This document shows positions 53,362 to 62,496 of a stretch of 64,000 bases of DNA, in pieces. The notes beneath the pieces are model-generated. The model was not told where the DNA came from. It saw nothing but the letters and a program-made list of their open reading frames with translations, and ran no database searches. A program made the translations under genes and the position numbers. Position 1 is the stretch's first letter; every line of letters begins with the position of its first letter. The stretch comes from Nanobdellati archaeon (GTDB lineage: Archaea; EX4484-52; GLR71): contig JAHYJR010000001.1 of the NCBI GenBank assembly GCA_019429005.1, positions 78,271-142,270 of the forward strand, in the 5' to 3' direction.

Positions 53362-53820
53362 TCAAATCAAAATAATTATTGATAATATTGTAATATTCAT
53401 CAATATTTCTGTAGTGCTTAAGGGATATACGAAATGTGCAAATTTGATATATTTTTTATGTATGTATCTAATTTTTTCATGATCTAGTAATAGATGCGAC
53501 ATGGTTGCTGCAAGTATAAGTGGTGCATAGTGTGGGGCTATGAAATATGTTATGCCTGATATAACAAAAAAGAATACAATACCATTCCATTCATGTATCC
53601 AGCTCCTCTCTTCCTCAATTCCACTAATAGCATTATGGAATGTTTTCAAGAAATCTAGATTTTTGTATCTTTGGTAATATACAACTACATGATCTAAATC
53701 AACACAAGCCGCAATAATCCCACCTAGTATAAGGTCATATATTGTTGGCACAAATCCGAAATAGCTTATTATCTTTATAGCAAGAATTCCTGCAAGAAAA
53801 TGTGTTGTTGGCATTGGCAT
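53362..53820 (-). CDS. YdjM/DUF457-like membrane protein, possible metal-dependent hydrolase
   Basis: 152 aa with about four membrane segments. It has the pattern of this family: TTHFLAG near the start, ACVDLDHVVV near residue 40, FHNAI and SHLLLDHEK near 113. His and Asp residues at the membrane face suggest metal binding. Function unknown; the family name rests on this pattern only. Confidence 0.6.
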   Translation of the reverse strand: MPMPTTHFLAGILAIKIISYFGFVPTIYDLILGGIIAACVDLDHVVVYYQRYKNLDFLKTFHNAISGIEEERSWIHEWNGIVFFFVISGITYFIAPHYAPLILAATMSHLLLDHEKIRYIHKKYIKFAHFVYPLSTTEILMNITILSIIILI

Positions 53821-53870
53821 AAGAAAGATTTGTGGTGTGATAGTATTTATTCTTTATGATTGTAGTTAAC

Positions 53871-55310
53871 TCACACCTTTAAAAACTCAATTATTTTTCC
53901 ATATGCTGGCCTAGTTATCATTACACCTATTAACACACCAAGTATTGTTGTTACAGCAAAACCCTTCACAACACCAGCACCTACAAACATCAACGGTACC
54001 ATTGCAGCAATAGTTGTTGCAGCTGCTGTAAATATAATGAAAAATGCATTCTTAAGTCTTGTATTTAAACTTTCCATATGTCGCTGTTTTTTGTTTCCTT
54101 CATCTGTTATAACTATTTGTGCGTCTATACCAGTACCAACAGCAGCAATAATACCTGCAATAGCTGCAAGGTCTATTGTCCAATGGATCCATGCTGCAAA
54201 ACCAAGTATAATTATAACTTCACTAATTGAAGTGAAAAATATTGGTATTGCAATTCTAAAATCATGATATCTAACAAATATCAAAACACTTACTGCAATA
54301 ATTGCAAATATTATAGATAATATTGCAGTTTTAAGAAATTCAGCACCCAATGTTGGTGATATGGTATCTATCTTTTCAATACTTATTTTTGTAGGTAATG
54401 CACCCGATTCTAATATTGATTGAAGCATTTTCATTCGGTTTACTGCATCTTCTCTGTTATCTCCAGGACCACTTATAGTGATTGTACTTTGTATGCTACC
54501 ACGCAAACTTTCTGAAATTTTTAGAGAATCTGTTATAATTCCATCTAAATAAAGATCAATACCTGATGTAAGATAATTAGTTCCAATATCTAGGGGTAAT
54601 TCTTTTGTAATTGCTGCAAATTTTTCTGCGGCTTCTTTTGAAAGCATTATATCAAATATAAATTTATATGAATCTGCTACAGGTTCAACTCTTGAATGTT
54701 GTGCATCTTTGAATACTTTTGTGATGTCATCTCCTGTATATACAAGTCCTGAAAGCGTGATTGTATTATCTGTATTGTTCAAGTACTTAAATTCTATATT
54801 GTTTAAGATAATTGTATCATTAATATCGAGTTCAGTACCATCTATAATAATAATTGTACTATCATTTTTAGCTGTAATAGTATAATCTGTCGCAAAATCA
54901 AGAACACCTTCATTATCTTTTAATTTAACAAATCTATTTATTTTTGCTTCAAACATTCCTTGTTGTTCAAGTATAGATCTAATTTCAGCTTCAGTACGTC
55001 CTGCCATTTCAACTTGTATGTATTTATTTGATACTGGTATGATTTTTGTTTCTGTAAGACCTATTGCATTTACTCTAACATTTAATTTTGATATAATTTC
55101 GTCAAGGATTGCAGGATCATTATTTTCAGGCAAAAGAAGTGCTCTTACACCGCCTTCAAGATCTAAACCTTTATCAATATTTGTTGCAATTGTGATTTTA
55201 CCATCCGTTCCTACAATATAATGTGGTCCTATAAAGAATATTGAAATTAGGAGGCTACCTATAAGTAAAAGCATTTTCCAGTTTTTGAAAAGATCTGTTA
55301 TAGTTTTCAT
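53871..55310 (-). CDS. secD: Protein-export membrane protein SecD
   Basis: 479 aa component that uses the proton gradient to assist late steps of Sec-dependent export. Six membrane helices are visible: one near residue 14-30, and five from about 325 on. The first extracytoplasmic domain begins GLDLEGGVRALL. The conserved TM block TLGAEFLKTAILSIIFAIIA, GTGIDAQIVI and AAATTIAAMVPLMF match SecD. Its start codon overlaps the secF stop by four bases (ATGA). Confidence 0.95.
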   Translation of the reverse strand: MKTITDLFKNWKMLLLIGSLLISIFFIGPHYIVGTDGKITIATNIDKGLDLEGGVRALLLPENNDPAILDEIISKLNVRVNAIGLTETKIIPVSNKYIQVEMAGRTEAEIRSILEQQGMFEAKINRFVKLKDNEGVLDFATDYTITAKNDSTIIIIDGTELDINDTIILNNIEFKYLNNTDNTITLSGLVYTGDDITKVFKDAQHSRVEPVADSYKFIFDIMLSKEAAEKFAAITKELPLDIGTNYLTSGIDLYLDGIITDSLKISESLRGSIQSTITISGPGDNREDAVNRMKMLQSILESGALPTKISIEKIDTISPTLGAEFLKTAILSIIFAIIAVSVLIFVRYHDFRIAIPIFFTSISEVIIILGFAAWIHWTIDLAAIAGIIAAVGTGIDAQIVITDEGNKKQRHMESLNTRLKNAFFIIFTAAATTIAAMVPLMFVGAGVVKGFAVTTILGVLIGVMITRPAYGKIIEFLKV

Positions 55311-56278
55311 CTGTTTTTACCTTTTTTTTTCCGTAGAGTTTTACGTTTATTTTTTGTTTGTTGTTTTATGTTTTTTTTAATTGGTTGAATTTCTTTTATT
55401 TTTTCGCCAACATCATCTTTTTTATTATCTTTTTCTATATACCACCTAAGTATTCCAACATTTCCAAACCATGTTGAGATATAATCTGCAAGAAGTCCAA
55501 ATATAATTACAATTGAAATCTCATCTAAAATCTGTGATGTTGAGAATATATAAAGCACAACGAATGCAACAATTGCAGCTGTTGTCATAGTAATTCCAGT
55601 TTTCATTGATGCATTAATTCTTTCATCTAGCGTACCCTCATCAGTTCTTTTGATAAGTCGTGTTGTAAGAAGTACGTCTGTGTCAACAGAATAACCTAAA
55701 AGCATAAGGAGTGCTGCAAGTGATGCCATACTAAGTTCAATTCCAAAAATATTCATCATAGCAATTGCAAATATTATATCAACAATAGCAGCTTGTATAA
55801 TAGCAAAAGATGGTACAATTGTTTTGAATGTTAAGAATATTACAAGAGCCATCAATAATAATGCAATTATAACTGCACTAATTGCTTCTTTGAAAAATTG
55901 TGAACCAAGTGCTGCACCAACAAATTGTATACTTATCATTTCATTAGTTACATTTAATCCAGAAGTGCTAAGAAGCTCTTTTATTTTTTGCATCTCAATA
56001 TTTTTTTCAGTTTCAATAATTATAGATTGTCCTATACCGCTTGATGTTCGTACAACAACCTTATTATCAATTTCTTTAAAATTATCAGATATTTGTTTGA
56101 TTATATTTTGATCGACAGTATCAATCTCTATATTGATATGACTTCCACCTTTAAAATCAATACCCATATCAACAATAGTGCCTGTACTTGCATAATTTAT
56201 CGCAATTACACCTAAAGAGAAAATTAATAGTATTATTGCGGGAATAAGAAGAATTTTATAATTTGTTGATAATTTCAT
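55307..56278 (-). CDS. secF: Protein-export membrane protein SecF
   Basis: 323 aa partner of SecD. The first helix is at about 8-26, the hallmark GIDFKGGSHINIEI follows, and the later helices include FVGAALGSQFFKEAISAVI, LLMLLGYSVDTDVLLT and TMTTAAIVAFVVLYIF. The C-terminus is a basic tail (KNKRKTLRKKKGKNR). GGTG precedes the start by nine bases. The order is secF then secD, in contrast with bacteria (secD-secF) but usual in archaea. Confidence 0.95.
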   Translation of the reverse strand: MKLSTNYKILLIPAIILLIFSLGVIAINYASTGTIVDMGIDFKGGSHINIEIDTVDQNIIKQISDNFKEIDNKVVVRTSSGIGQSIIIETEKNIEMQKIKELLSTSGLNVTNEMISIQFVGAALGSQFFKEAISAVIIALLLMALVIFLTFKTIVPSFAIIQAAIVDIIFAIAMMNIFGIELSMASLAALLMLLGYSVDTDVLLTTRLIKRTDEGTLDERINASMKTGITMTTAAIVAFVVLYIFSTSQILDEISIVIIFGLLADYISTWFGNVGILRWYIEKDNKKDDVGEKIKEIQPIKKNIKQQTKNKRKTLRKKKGKNR

Positions 56279-56359
56279 TTAAAGTTTCACCAGATATAAA
56301 CAGGTTATTACATGTATAATTTTTTTTAATGCGTCTTTTTAAATAATTTGTTATTTTTT

Positions 56360-57289
56360 TTAAAACATAGGGTTCCATTCTGTATTTTTTTTAGGTTTAT
56401 TTTCGTCTTTAACACCGTCAAGTATTTTGTTGAATATATTAATTGTTTCAGAGTTATCATTTTGTTTTGTATTTGGTATATTTTGACTTATTGGTTTTTG
56501 CATAACGTTTTGCATATTTGGTAGTGTTTGTGCTTCAAAGGGATTTCTATCTTGTGTAATGAACGGGTTTGTTGATGGTATATTATTTGTTGTCATTTGT
56601 GGTTGGATTGGTGTTCTTTGTGGTTCTTGTTGTGTAAACGGCGATATATTTTCTGCAAAAGGCGATATGTTTTGTGTAGGTGTAATTGGTATTTGTGTTG
56701 TTGTATTACTGAAAAAACTATTCACTGCATTATTTTCAGAATTAAATGGATCTTTTTGCTCTATTTTATTTTTTTCAGCTTCTTTATCAAATCGCGTTAT
56801 AAATTCAACAGCACGCTCTTTCATTTTTGCAATTTTACTCAAATCTGCTGTAGATTGTTTGTGTGTATTATAATGTGGTGCAAATGTTTCTGGGTGTGGA
56901 AGCTGTAACTCAACAACATCAGTTTCTCTTTGTTGCCTATATTGTCTTGTGGGGATTTGTCTTTTATCCTCTTGTGTCTTTTCACCGAAAAGATGCCCAA
57001 AACCATTATATTCTGGCATATTAACATTACTTGATTGAGGTCTTCTGTTACGTCTTTGTTCATATTCTTGTTGTTGCATTAGACGATCTTCAGGCGTTAA
57101 AATATCCATGTATTTATCCTGTTTTCTACGTTTTAATATACCTTTAAAGGTGTTTGATACTTTTGAAAATACGTTTTGTTTTATTTTTGGAATATTTTCT
57201 GTTTCTTTCTGATGTTTAGTTATTGGTTTTTCTATCATCTTATAAATCAAAACAGTTGATATTATAAATATGAGAATCTGTATATACAT
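56360..57289 (-). CDS. Single-helix anchored protein with a disordered Gln/Asn/Pro-rich tail
   Basis: 309 aa, not recognised. Residues 1-19 (MYIQILIFIISTVLIYKMI) form one membrane helix, followed by basic residues (KPITKHQK), which suggests that the rest lies in the cytoplasm. The remaining 285 residues are low-complexity and rich in Gln, Asn, Pro and Thr (for example QQEYEQRRNRRPQ and QTLPNMQNVMQKP), with one short helical patch near 150-170 and a conserved-looking end (NTEWNPMF). It lies 81 bases upstream of secF on the same strand, so a link to the export machinery is possible. Divergent from the reductase gene. Confidence 0.55.
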   Translation of the reverse strand: MYIQILIFIISTVLIYKMIEKPITKHQKETENIPKIKQNVFSKVSNTFKGILKRRKQDKYMDILTPEDRLMQQQEYEQRRNRRPQSSNVNMPEYNGFGHLFGEKTQEDKRQIPTRQYRQQRETDVVELQLPHPETFAPHYNTHKQSTADLSKIAKMKERAVEFITRFDKEAEKNKIEQKDPFNSENNAVNSFFSNTTTQIPITPTQNISPFAENISPFTQQEPQRTPIQPQMTTNNIPSTNPFITQDRNPFEAQTLPNMQNVMQKPISQNIPNTKQNDNSETINIFNKILDGVKDENKPKKNTEWNPMF

Positions 57290-57393
57290 AACTTATTATT
57301 AGTATTTTTTATTTTTAAGTTTATGTTTTGGTATTTGTAAATATAAGAGAATATGCTTAAGTTTTTAAGTTCATTTTATTATAATAGTATTAT

Positions 57394-58503
57394 ATGCGAA
57401 ATACAGATGTTGTTGTAGTTGGCGCGGGACCAATTGGTTCAATGATTGCAAAAGGTCTTTCAAAGTCAGGACTTTCTGTAATATTAATTGACAAAAAAAC
57501 GATTGTGGGAAAAGATGCATGTTCTGGTTTAATTAGTTCAAGACTATCCGAGTTTGTTACTGTTTCAGACGCTTTTTTATTAAATAAAGTGTATGGTTCT
57601 ACTTTTCATTCACCCTCATTTTCATTTTCGATTAAACGAGATATTCCTCAAGCATTTGTTGTAGATCGGCCTAAATTTGATAGATTCATGTTAGATAAAG
57701 CCATATCATCCGGTGTCACATTTTTAAATAATACAGCCTTTATTGATTTTAAAAGAGAATCGTCAGGTATGGATGTTTCATCAGGTATGGATGTTTCATC
57801 AAGTATGGATGTTTCATCAGGTATAACGATATCTACGTCCTCAGGCGAAATCTCGTCAAAAATCATAATCGGTGCAGATGGTGCTGCATCACGAGTACGG
57901 CGGGTTTCGGGACTTAAAGGAACTCTAAAGTCTGTGAATGGAATTATCGCTTATTTTGATGGAAATTTGGGTTCTGATCTTGTTGATGTCTATTATAACA
58001 ATTTGTTTTCAAAAGATTTCTTTGCGTGGCGAATACCAAGAGGTACTACACTTGAAGTGGGTCTTGCATCAGGCGAAAACCATATTGAAAACTTCAAAAG
58101 TTTCATAAAACAGTTAGGACTTTCTTATCCCGAAAAAGTATTTATGCATCCTATATCATACGGCACTCAGGAAACTGCAACAGACAACATCATACTTGCA
58201 GGTGATGCTGCAGCCCAAGTAAAACCATTTACAGGTGGTGGAATAATTTATGGTTTTATCTGTGCCCAGATCGCAATTCAAGCGATAGTTAAAGCATTTG
58301 AAAAAGAAGATTTTTCGGAGATGTTTTTAATTGATAATTATGATACTGTCTGGAAAACCAAATTGTTAGATAAGATTGAAGTTGGTCTAGGGATCAGAAA
58401 TATTCTTGATTCGCTTAATAATGACGAACTAGACACCTTTTTCAAGATGCTTTCAGAAAGTAAAGAATCGCTCGAAGATGTAGGGGATATGGATTTTTTG
58501 TGA
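57394..58503 (+). CDS. Geranylgeranyl reductase-family flavoprotein
   Basis: 369 aa, FAD-dependent oxidoreductase of the family that saturates the isoprenoid chains of archaeal lipids. The FAD-binding start is VVVVGAGPIGSMIAKGLSKS, CSGLIS follows the Rossmann motif, IIGADGAASRVRR is near residue 158 and the second dinucleotide segment is AGDAAAQVKPFTGGGI near 270. The linker carries four 18-base repeats encoding SSGMDV. Other family members act on other polyprenyl substrates, so the exact lipid is not certain. Confidence 0.8.
   Translation: MRNTDVVVVGAGPIGSMIAKGLSKSGLSVILIDKKTIVGKDACSGLISSRLSEFVTVSDAFLLNKVYGSTFHSPSFSFSIKRDIPQAFVVDRPKFDRFMLDKAISSGVTFLNNTAFIDFKRESSGMDVSSGMDVSSSMDVSSGITISTSSGEISSKIIIGADGAASRVRRVSGLKGTLKSVNGIIAYFDGNLGSDLVDVYYNNLFSKDFFAWRIPRGTTLEVGLASGENHIENFKSFIKQLGLSYPEKVFMHPISYGTQETATDNIILAGDAAAQVKPFTGGGIIYGFICAQIAIQAIVKAFEKEDFSEMFLIDNYDTVWKTKLLDKIEVGLGIRNILDSLNNDELDTFFKMLSESKESLEDVGDMDFL
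57759..57820 (+). repeat. In-frame 18-base repeat in the reductase gene
   Basis: Three to four units of TCAGGTATGGATGTTTCA encoding SGMDVS, one with a single change (SSMDVS). Confidence 0.85.
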
Positions 58504-58562
58504 GTTAAAAGTTTAACTTGTATATGCAAATCTATTTAAATTATGTTCATTTATATTGAAGA

Positions 58563-59138
58563 ATGGCAGACTATTTTATGACAAAGTTGGATAAGAATTT
58601 ATATGAAAGTAAGAATCCTGTTGTGAATTATATTTTTAAAAATAAGATTGATAAAATTTTAGATTTTGCAGGTATTAAAAAAAATCATACTGTTTTAGAT
58701 TTAGGTAGTGGTGAAGGTTACATCACAAAGATTTTGATGTCAAAATCAAAAGATGTTTATGCAGTTGACATTGATTTTGATAAGGTAAAATTGCTTTCAA
58801 AATTGAATCCTAAAAGTTCATATGCAAATGGTTCTGAGTTACCCTTTAAAAATGAGTCTTTTGATGTTATTGTATGTTCAGAAGTTATGGAACATATAAA
58901 AGATCTTGATTATTTTTTAAAAAATGTTAGAAGCGTTCTTAAAAAAAATGGTGTGTTTATTGTGACATTACCACGTGAAAAAATTATAACTTTGGGCAAA
59001 TTATTATTATTACGTTTTAATGACCATCCTCATTTTCATGAGCTTCCACAAATTGAAATTAAAATAAAAGAGTATTTTGATATTACAGAATCAACAAATA
59101 CCTTATTTTTTGTGCATAAGGTTATGAAATGCATATAA
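58563..59138 (+). CDS. SAM-dependent class I methyltransferase
   Basis: 191 aa. Motif I is VLDLGSGEGYITKIL near residue 44; motif II YAVDIDFDK near 68; SELPFKNESFDVIVCSEVMEH (short parts: NESFDVIVCSEV, MEHIKDL) marks the substrate region of the UbiE/COQ5-like branch; the end is a KNGVFIVTLP strand. It follows the reductase by about 60 bases and precedes a B12-type radical SAM gene by ten. A lipid or cofactor substrate is plausible from context only. Confidence 0.85.
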   Translation: MADYFMTKLDKNLYESKNPVVNYIFKNKIDKILDFAGIKKNHTVLDLGSGEGYITKILMSKSKDVYAVDIDFDKVKLLSKLNPKSSYANGSELPFKNESFDVIVCSEVMEHIKDLDYFLKNVRSVLKKNGVFIVTLPREKIITLGKLLLLRFNDHPHFHELPQIEIKIKEYFDITESTNTLFFVHKVMKCI

Positions 59139-59148
59139 GTGATATGTT

Positions 59149-60537
59149 ATGAAAGTTCTTCTTATAAATCCGGAATGGGTACGAAAAGACAAGAATATTT
59201 GGAAATATGTTGCAAGTTGTATGCCTCCTTTAGGTCTGGCTTATATCGCATCGTCTCTCGAAAAAGATAAACATACTGTAAAGATTATTGATGCAGCAGC
59301 ATCTAAATTATCGATTAAAGATATCGAAAATAAATTAAAACGTTTTAAGCCTGGTATGGTGGGTATAACAGCAACTACAAGTATAGTTGATAAGGCTTTA
59401 TATGTTGCTGAAATATCAAAAAAAGTTTTACCTAAAGCAAAAGTTATAATAGGCGGTGTTCATGCCACAATTGAACAAGAGGGTTTATTAGCTAATAAAA
59501 ATGTTGATGTTGTTGTTCGTGGTGAGGGTGAGATTACAATGTCAGAACTTGCCAACAAAACACCATTAAACAAAATTAATGGAATCTCTTATCGTAAAGG
59601 TAAAACTGTAATACATAATGACAATCGTGAACTTGTTAAAGATCTTGATTCCTTGCCTTTTCCAGCATACCATCTTTTACCAATAGATAAATATCACCCC
59701 CCTCTTGGAAATTATAAACGGCTTCCTGCAATAAGTATTATTGCGACTCGTGGATGTCCTGGAAAATGTACATTTTGTTTTAGGGGTATTTTTGGTAAAC
59801 GTATACGTTTCAGGTCTCCAAGAAATCTTGTTGACGAAATTAAAATGTTACAGAAAAAATATGGTATTCGTGAAATCTCATTTTATGATGATACTTTTAC
59901 AGTTTTCAAATCCAAAGTCAAAGAATTTTGCACTTTATTACTTTCCGAAAATGTCGATATAACCTGGTCTTGTATGTCTAGGATTGATTATCTTGATTTA
60001 GAAGTCTTGTCTTTGATGAAAAAAGCTGGTTGTCATCAGATTTGTGTTGGTGTTGAATCAGGAGATGAGAAAATCTTAGCAAACATCAACAAAGAGATAT
60101 CTTTAGATAATGTTCAAATTGCAATAAAATTAATACAGAAAGTTGGTATTGATGCAAGGGCAACATTTATGTTTGGAAATCCAGGAGAGACTGTAGCGTC
60201 TATGAAAAAGACAATTGATTTCGCAATTAAACTAAATCCAGATGTTGCTTTATTTAATATTACAACCCCCTATCCTGGAACAGATATGTTTTATTGGGCT
60301 AAGAAAAATGGTTATTTGAAGACTGAAAATTGGGAAGATTATGATCAGTCGCACCCTGTTATGGAATTACCAACAGTCTCATCAGACGAAGTTGAACATT
60401 ATTACAAGATTGCTTTCAGGAAATTTTATTTTAGGCCCAAATATCTTTTGAAACGTGTTATGAAATTACGCTCATTAGACGAGATAAAAATGAATTTAAA
60501 ATCATTTCGCGTTATTCTAGACACATTATCTTGGTAA
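59149..60537 (+). CDS. B12-binding domain radical SAM protein
   Basis: 462 aa. The N-terminal cobalamin-binding Rossmann domain spans about residues 1-130 (MPPLGLAYIASSL; KAKVIIGGVHATIE). The radical SAM domain starts with TRGCPGKCTFCFRGIFG (Cys in CxxxCxxC) near residue 200, followed by GVESGDEKIL and TTPYPGTDM. This family methylates unreactive carbons or forms rings and C-C bonds (BchE, HpnP types). Its place after a lipid-type reductase and a methyltransferase suggests lipid or cofactor modification. Confidence 0.88.
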   Translation: MKVLLINPEWVRKDKNIWKYVASCMPPLGLAYIASSLEKDKHTVKIIDAAASKLSIKDIENKLKRFKPGMVGITATTSIVDKALYVAEISKKVLPKAKVIIGGVHATIEQEGLLANKNVDVVVRGEGEITMSELANKTPLNKINGISYRKGKTVIHNDNRELVKDLDSLPFPAYHLLPIDKYHPPLGNYKRLPAISIIATRGCPGKCTFCFRGIFGKRIRFRSPRNLVDEIKMLQKKYGIREISFYDDTFTVFKSKVKEFCTLLLSENVDITWSCMSRIDYLDLEVLSLMKKAGCHQICVGVESGDEKILANINKEISLDNVQIAIKLIQKVGIDARATFMFGNPGETVASMKKTIDFAIKLNPDVALFNITTPYPGTDMFYWAKKNGYLKTENWEDYDQSHPVMELPTVSSDEVEHYYKIAFRKFYFRPKYLLKRVMKLRSLDEIKMNLKSFRVILDTLSW

Positions 60538-60554
60538 TTTTAAATTTTTTAAGA

Positions 60555-61430
60555 TTACATCTTTTTTCTATTGATGCTATCTAGAATAATCCCGATTGAG
60601 AAAAATTGTATTGATAAGAATATCAATAAACTTGATAATACTGTTGTTGGTATTCTATCAACAATACCTGTATTTAACCAATTTTCAAATACAAATCCTC
60701 CAAGACCAAGTCCTAGAATTAAAGTTATTGTTGAAATTATCGAAAAGAAAAATAGTGGTCTATAATCTCTAAATAATATAATTATTGTATATATGATTAA
60801 TGATCCATCTCCAAAAGAACTTAATTTAGATTTACTTTCACCCGGTCTAGATCTGTATTTTACAGGAATTTCAATAATTTTATAATTTGAAATAAGGCTT
60901 TTAATTGTCATTTCAGTTTCAACTTCAAACCCTTCTGATGTTAATTTAAGTCCTTTAGCAAGTTTTCTGTTAAATATACGATATCCTGATAAGATATCAT
61001 TTAATTTTTTGTTAAAGAACAAATTAACAAGTCCTGTAATTATTTTATTTCCAAATATATGTAATCCTTTCAAAGATCCTTTTTCTCGCAATTTGAGTCG
61101 TGTACCAATGACAAGATCGGCATTTTCATCCTTTAATGTTTTTATGAGTTGTTTGCATACATCTGCAGGGTATGTATCATCGCCATCAACCATTACATAT
61201 ATATCAGAATCAATCTTATCAAAGATTTCACGAATTGCACTACCTTTACCTTTGCCTTCCTGCAACATCACCCTTGCTCCCATTTTTTTAGCAATGTCAC
61301 AAGTTTTATCTGTGGAATTTCCGTCATATACAACGATTGTACAATCCTTAAGTTCTTTTTTGAAATCAGAAATAACTTTTTTGATTGTGCTCTCTTCATT
61401 GAGGGTTGGGATAACTACAGTTGTTTTCAT
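60555..61430 (-). CDS. Family 2 glycosyltransferase with C-terminal membrane helices
   Basis: 291 aa, resembles dolichyl-phosphate sugar synthases. GT-A domain: VVIPTLNEESTI at the start, metal motif VDGDDTYP near residue 94, acceptor-side segments GYRIFNRKLAKGL and TEMTIKSLI, RPGESK near 210. Two hydrophobic helices (about 230-255 and 265-285) anchor it. It likely makes a polyprenyl-phosphate sugar for surface glycosylation. Next to it is a flippase-like gene. Confidence 0.88.
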   Translation of the reverse strand: MKTTVVIPTLNEESTIKKVISDFKKELKDCTIVVYDGNSTDKTCDIAKKMGARVMLQEGKGKGSAIREIFDKIDSDIYVMVDGDDTYPADVCKQLIKTLKDENADLVIGTRLKLREKGSLKGLHIFGNKIITGLVNLFFNKKLNDILSGYRIFNRKLAKGLKLTSEGFEVETEMTIKSLISNYKIIEIPVKYRSRPGESKSKLSSFGDGSLIIYTIIILFRDYRPLFFFSIISTITLILGLGLGGFVFENWLNTGIVDRIPTTVLSSLLIFLSIQFFSIGIILDSINRKKM

Positions 61431-61472
61431 ATAATCACAAATATATTTGTATAATTTTATTTTAATATTTTT

Positions 61473-62444
61473 TTAGGTTTTTATTATATCTTTATTTATT
61501 TTTAAATTGTTAAACATTAAAAGTATGAATCCTGGAACTGTGCCTAAATAATTTATGAAAAGTATACCTAAAGATAATAGTACTGCAGATTCTGGTGCAA
61601 TCAAAATAAATGATAATAAATATATCATTAAAACATCACGAGTTCCAATTCCAGAAATAGATATTGGTATAATCTCAATTAGTACTACTAAGGGCATAAT
61701 TGATAAAATCATAATATAACTGATATTTATGTTAAGTCCTTGTGACATAAGATACGTTTGAAAAAATATAATTATCCAGGAACTTAATGTTAATATTAAT
61801 GTTTTTAAAAGTGTAATTTTTTTATTTGAAAGTTTATTGAAAAACGCATAAAATTCGTGAAAATTAATTCGGATTTTATCTTTGTGTTTTTCGGGTATTA
61901 ATTTATTGAAAAACGGTTTTAATATTTTTTTAACAATATTTTTTTTGGTGATTGAAATAAGCATAATAAAAAGTATTGTAATTGAAACAAAAAATAAATT
62001 TATAGTAATTTCTGAATTTCCAAATCTATATGCAAAAAATAATGTTCCAAAAATTGCCATTATTATCAGTATAATAATATCTTCAATTCGATCAGCAATA
62101 ATTGTTATTATTGAATGATTTAAAGCTAATTTGCTTGTTTTTTTAAGTTCTAATGCTCTTGTGAAATCACCAAGTCTACCAGGTGTGAATGTGCCGATAG
62201 AATTCCCTATCATAATTCCTTTGATGTAATTAGTGAGACTATCTGTTATATTGTATGTCTCTGTTAAAAGTTTCCATCTTAGGGCTTTAATAAAAAAAAG
62301 GGGTATAAACAATAGAATTATTGGGATAATATAAATCAAATTTATATTTCTGATTTGGTTTAGTATGTTTTCAAGTCCTGTCGCTTGTATTATGTATATA
62401 AATAGTAATACTCCTAAAAGTCGAAAGTACTTCATATGATTCAT
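61473..62444 (-). CDS. AglD/LPG-synthase-like (UPF0104) membrane protein
   Basis: 323 aa from the ATG at 62444; an upstream in-frame ATG at 62486 would add 14 residues, but a TATA element lies inside that stretch (62465-62474), so the shorter start is more likely. About eight membrane helices. Family segments: FIPLFFIKALRWKLLTE, GRLGDFTRALELKK, MPLVVLIEIIPISISGIGTRD. Such proteins flip polyprenyl-linked sugars or modify lipids; in archaea, AglD and relatives take part in protein glycosylation. Confidence 0.82.
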   Translation of the reverse strand: MNHMKYFRLLGVLLFIYIIQATGLENILNQIRNINLIYIIPIILLFIPLFFIKALRWKLLTETYNITDSLTNYIKGIMIGNSIGTFTPGRLGDFTRALELKKTSKLALNHSIITIIADRIEDIIILIIMAIFGTLFFAYRFGNSEITINLFFVSITILFIMLISITKKNIVKKILKPFFNKLIPEKHKDKIRINFHEFYAFFNKLSNKKITLLKTLILTLSSWIIIFFQTYLMSQGLNINISYIMILSIMPLVVLIEIIPISISGIGTRDVLMIYLLSFILIAPESAVLLSLGILFINYLGTVPGFILLMFNNLKINKDIIKT

Positions 62445-62464
62445 GTTTAATTCTAGTATCTTAT

Positions 62465-62474
62465 ATTTATAAAT
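62465..62474. promoter_or_regulatory. Palindromic TATA element shared by two divergent genes
   Basis: ATTTATAAAT reads the same on both strands. Its centre is 25-26 bases from the minus-strand ATG at 62444 and 27-28 bases from the plus-strand ATG at 62497. Both distances fit the archaeal TATA to start spacing, so both messages would be leaderless and the same box may serve both. Confidence 0.6.
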
Positions 62475-62496
62475 CGTTATGTACAATTATCTGTAT

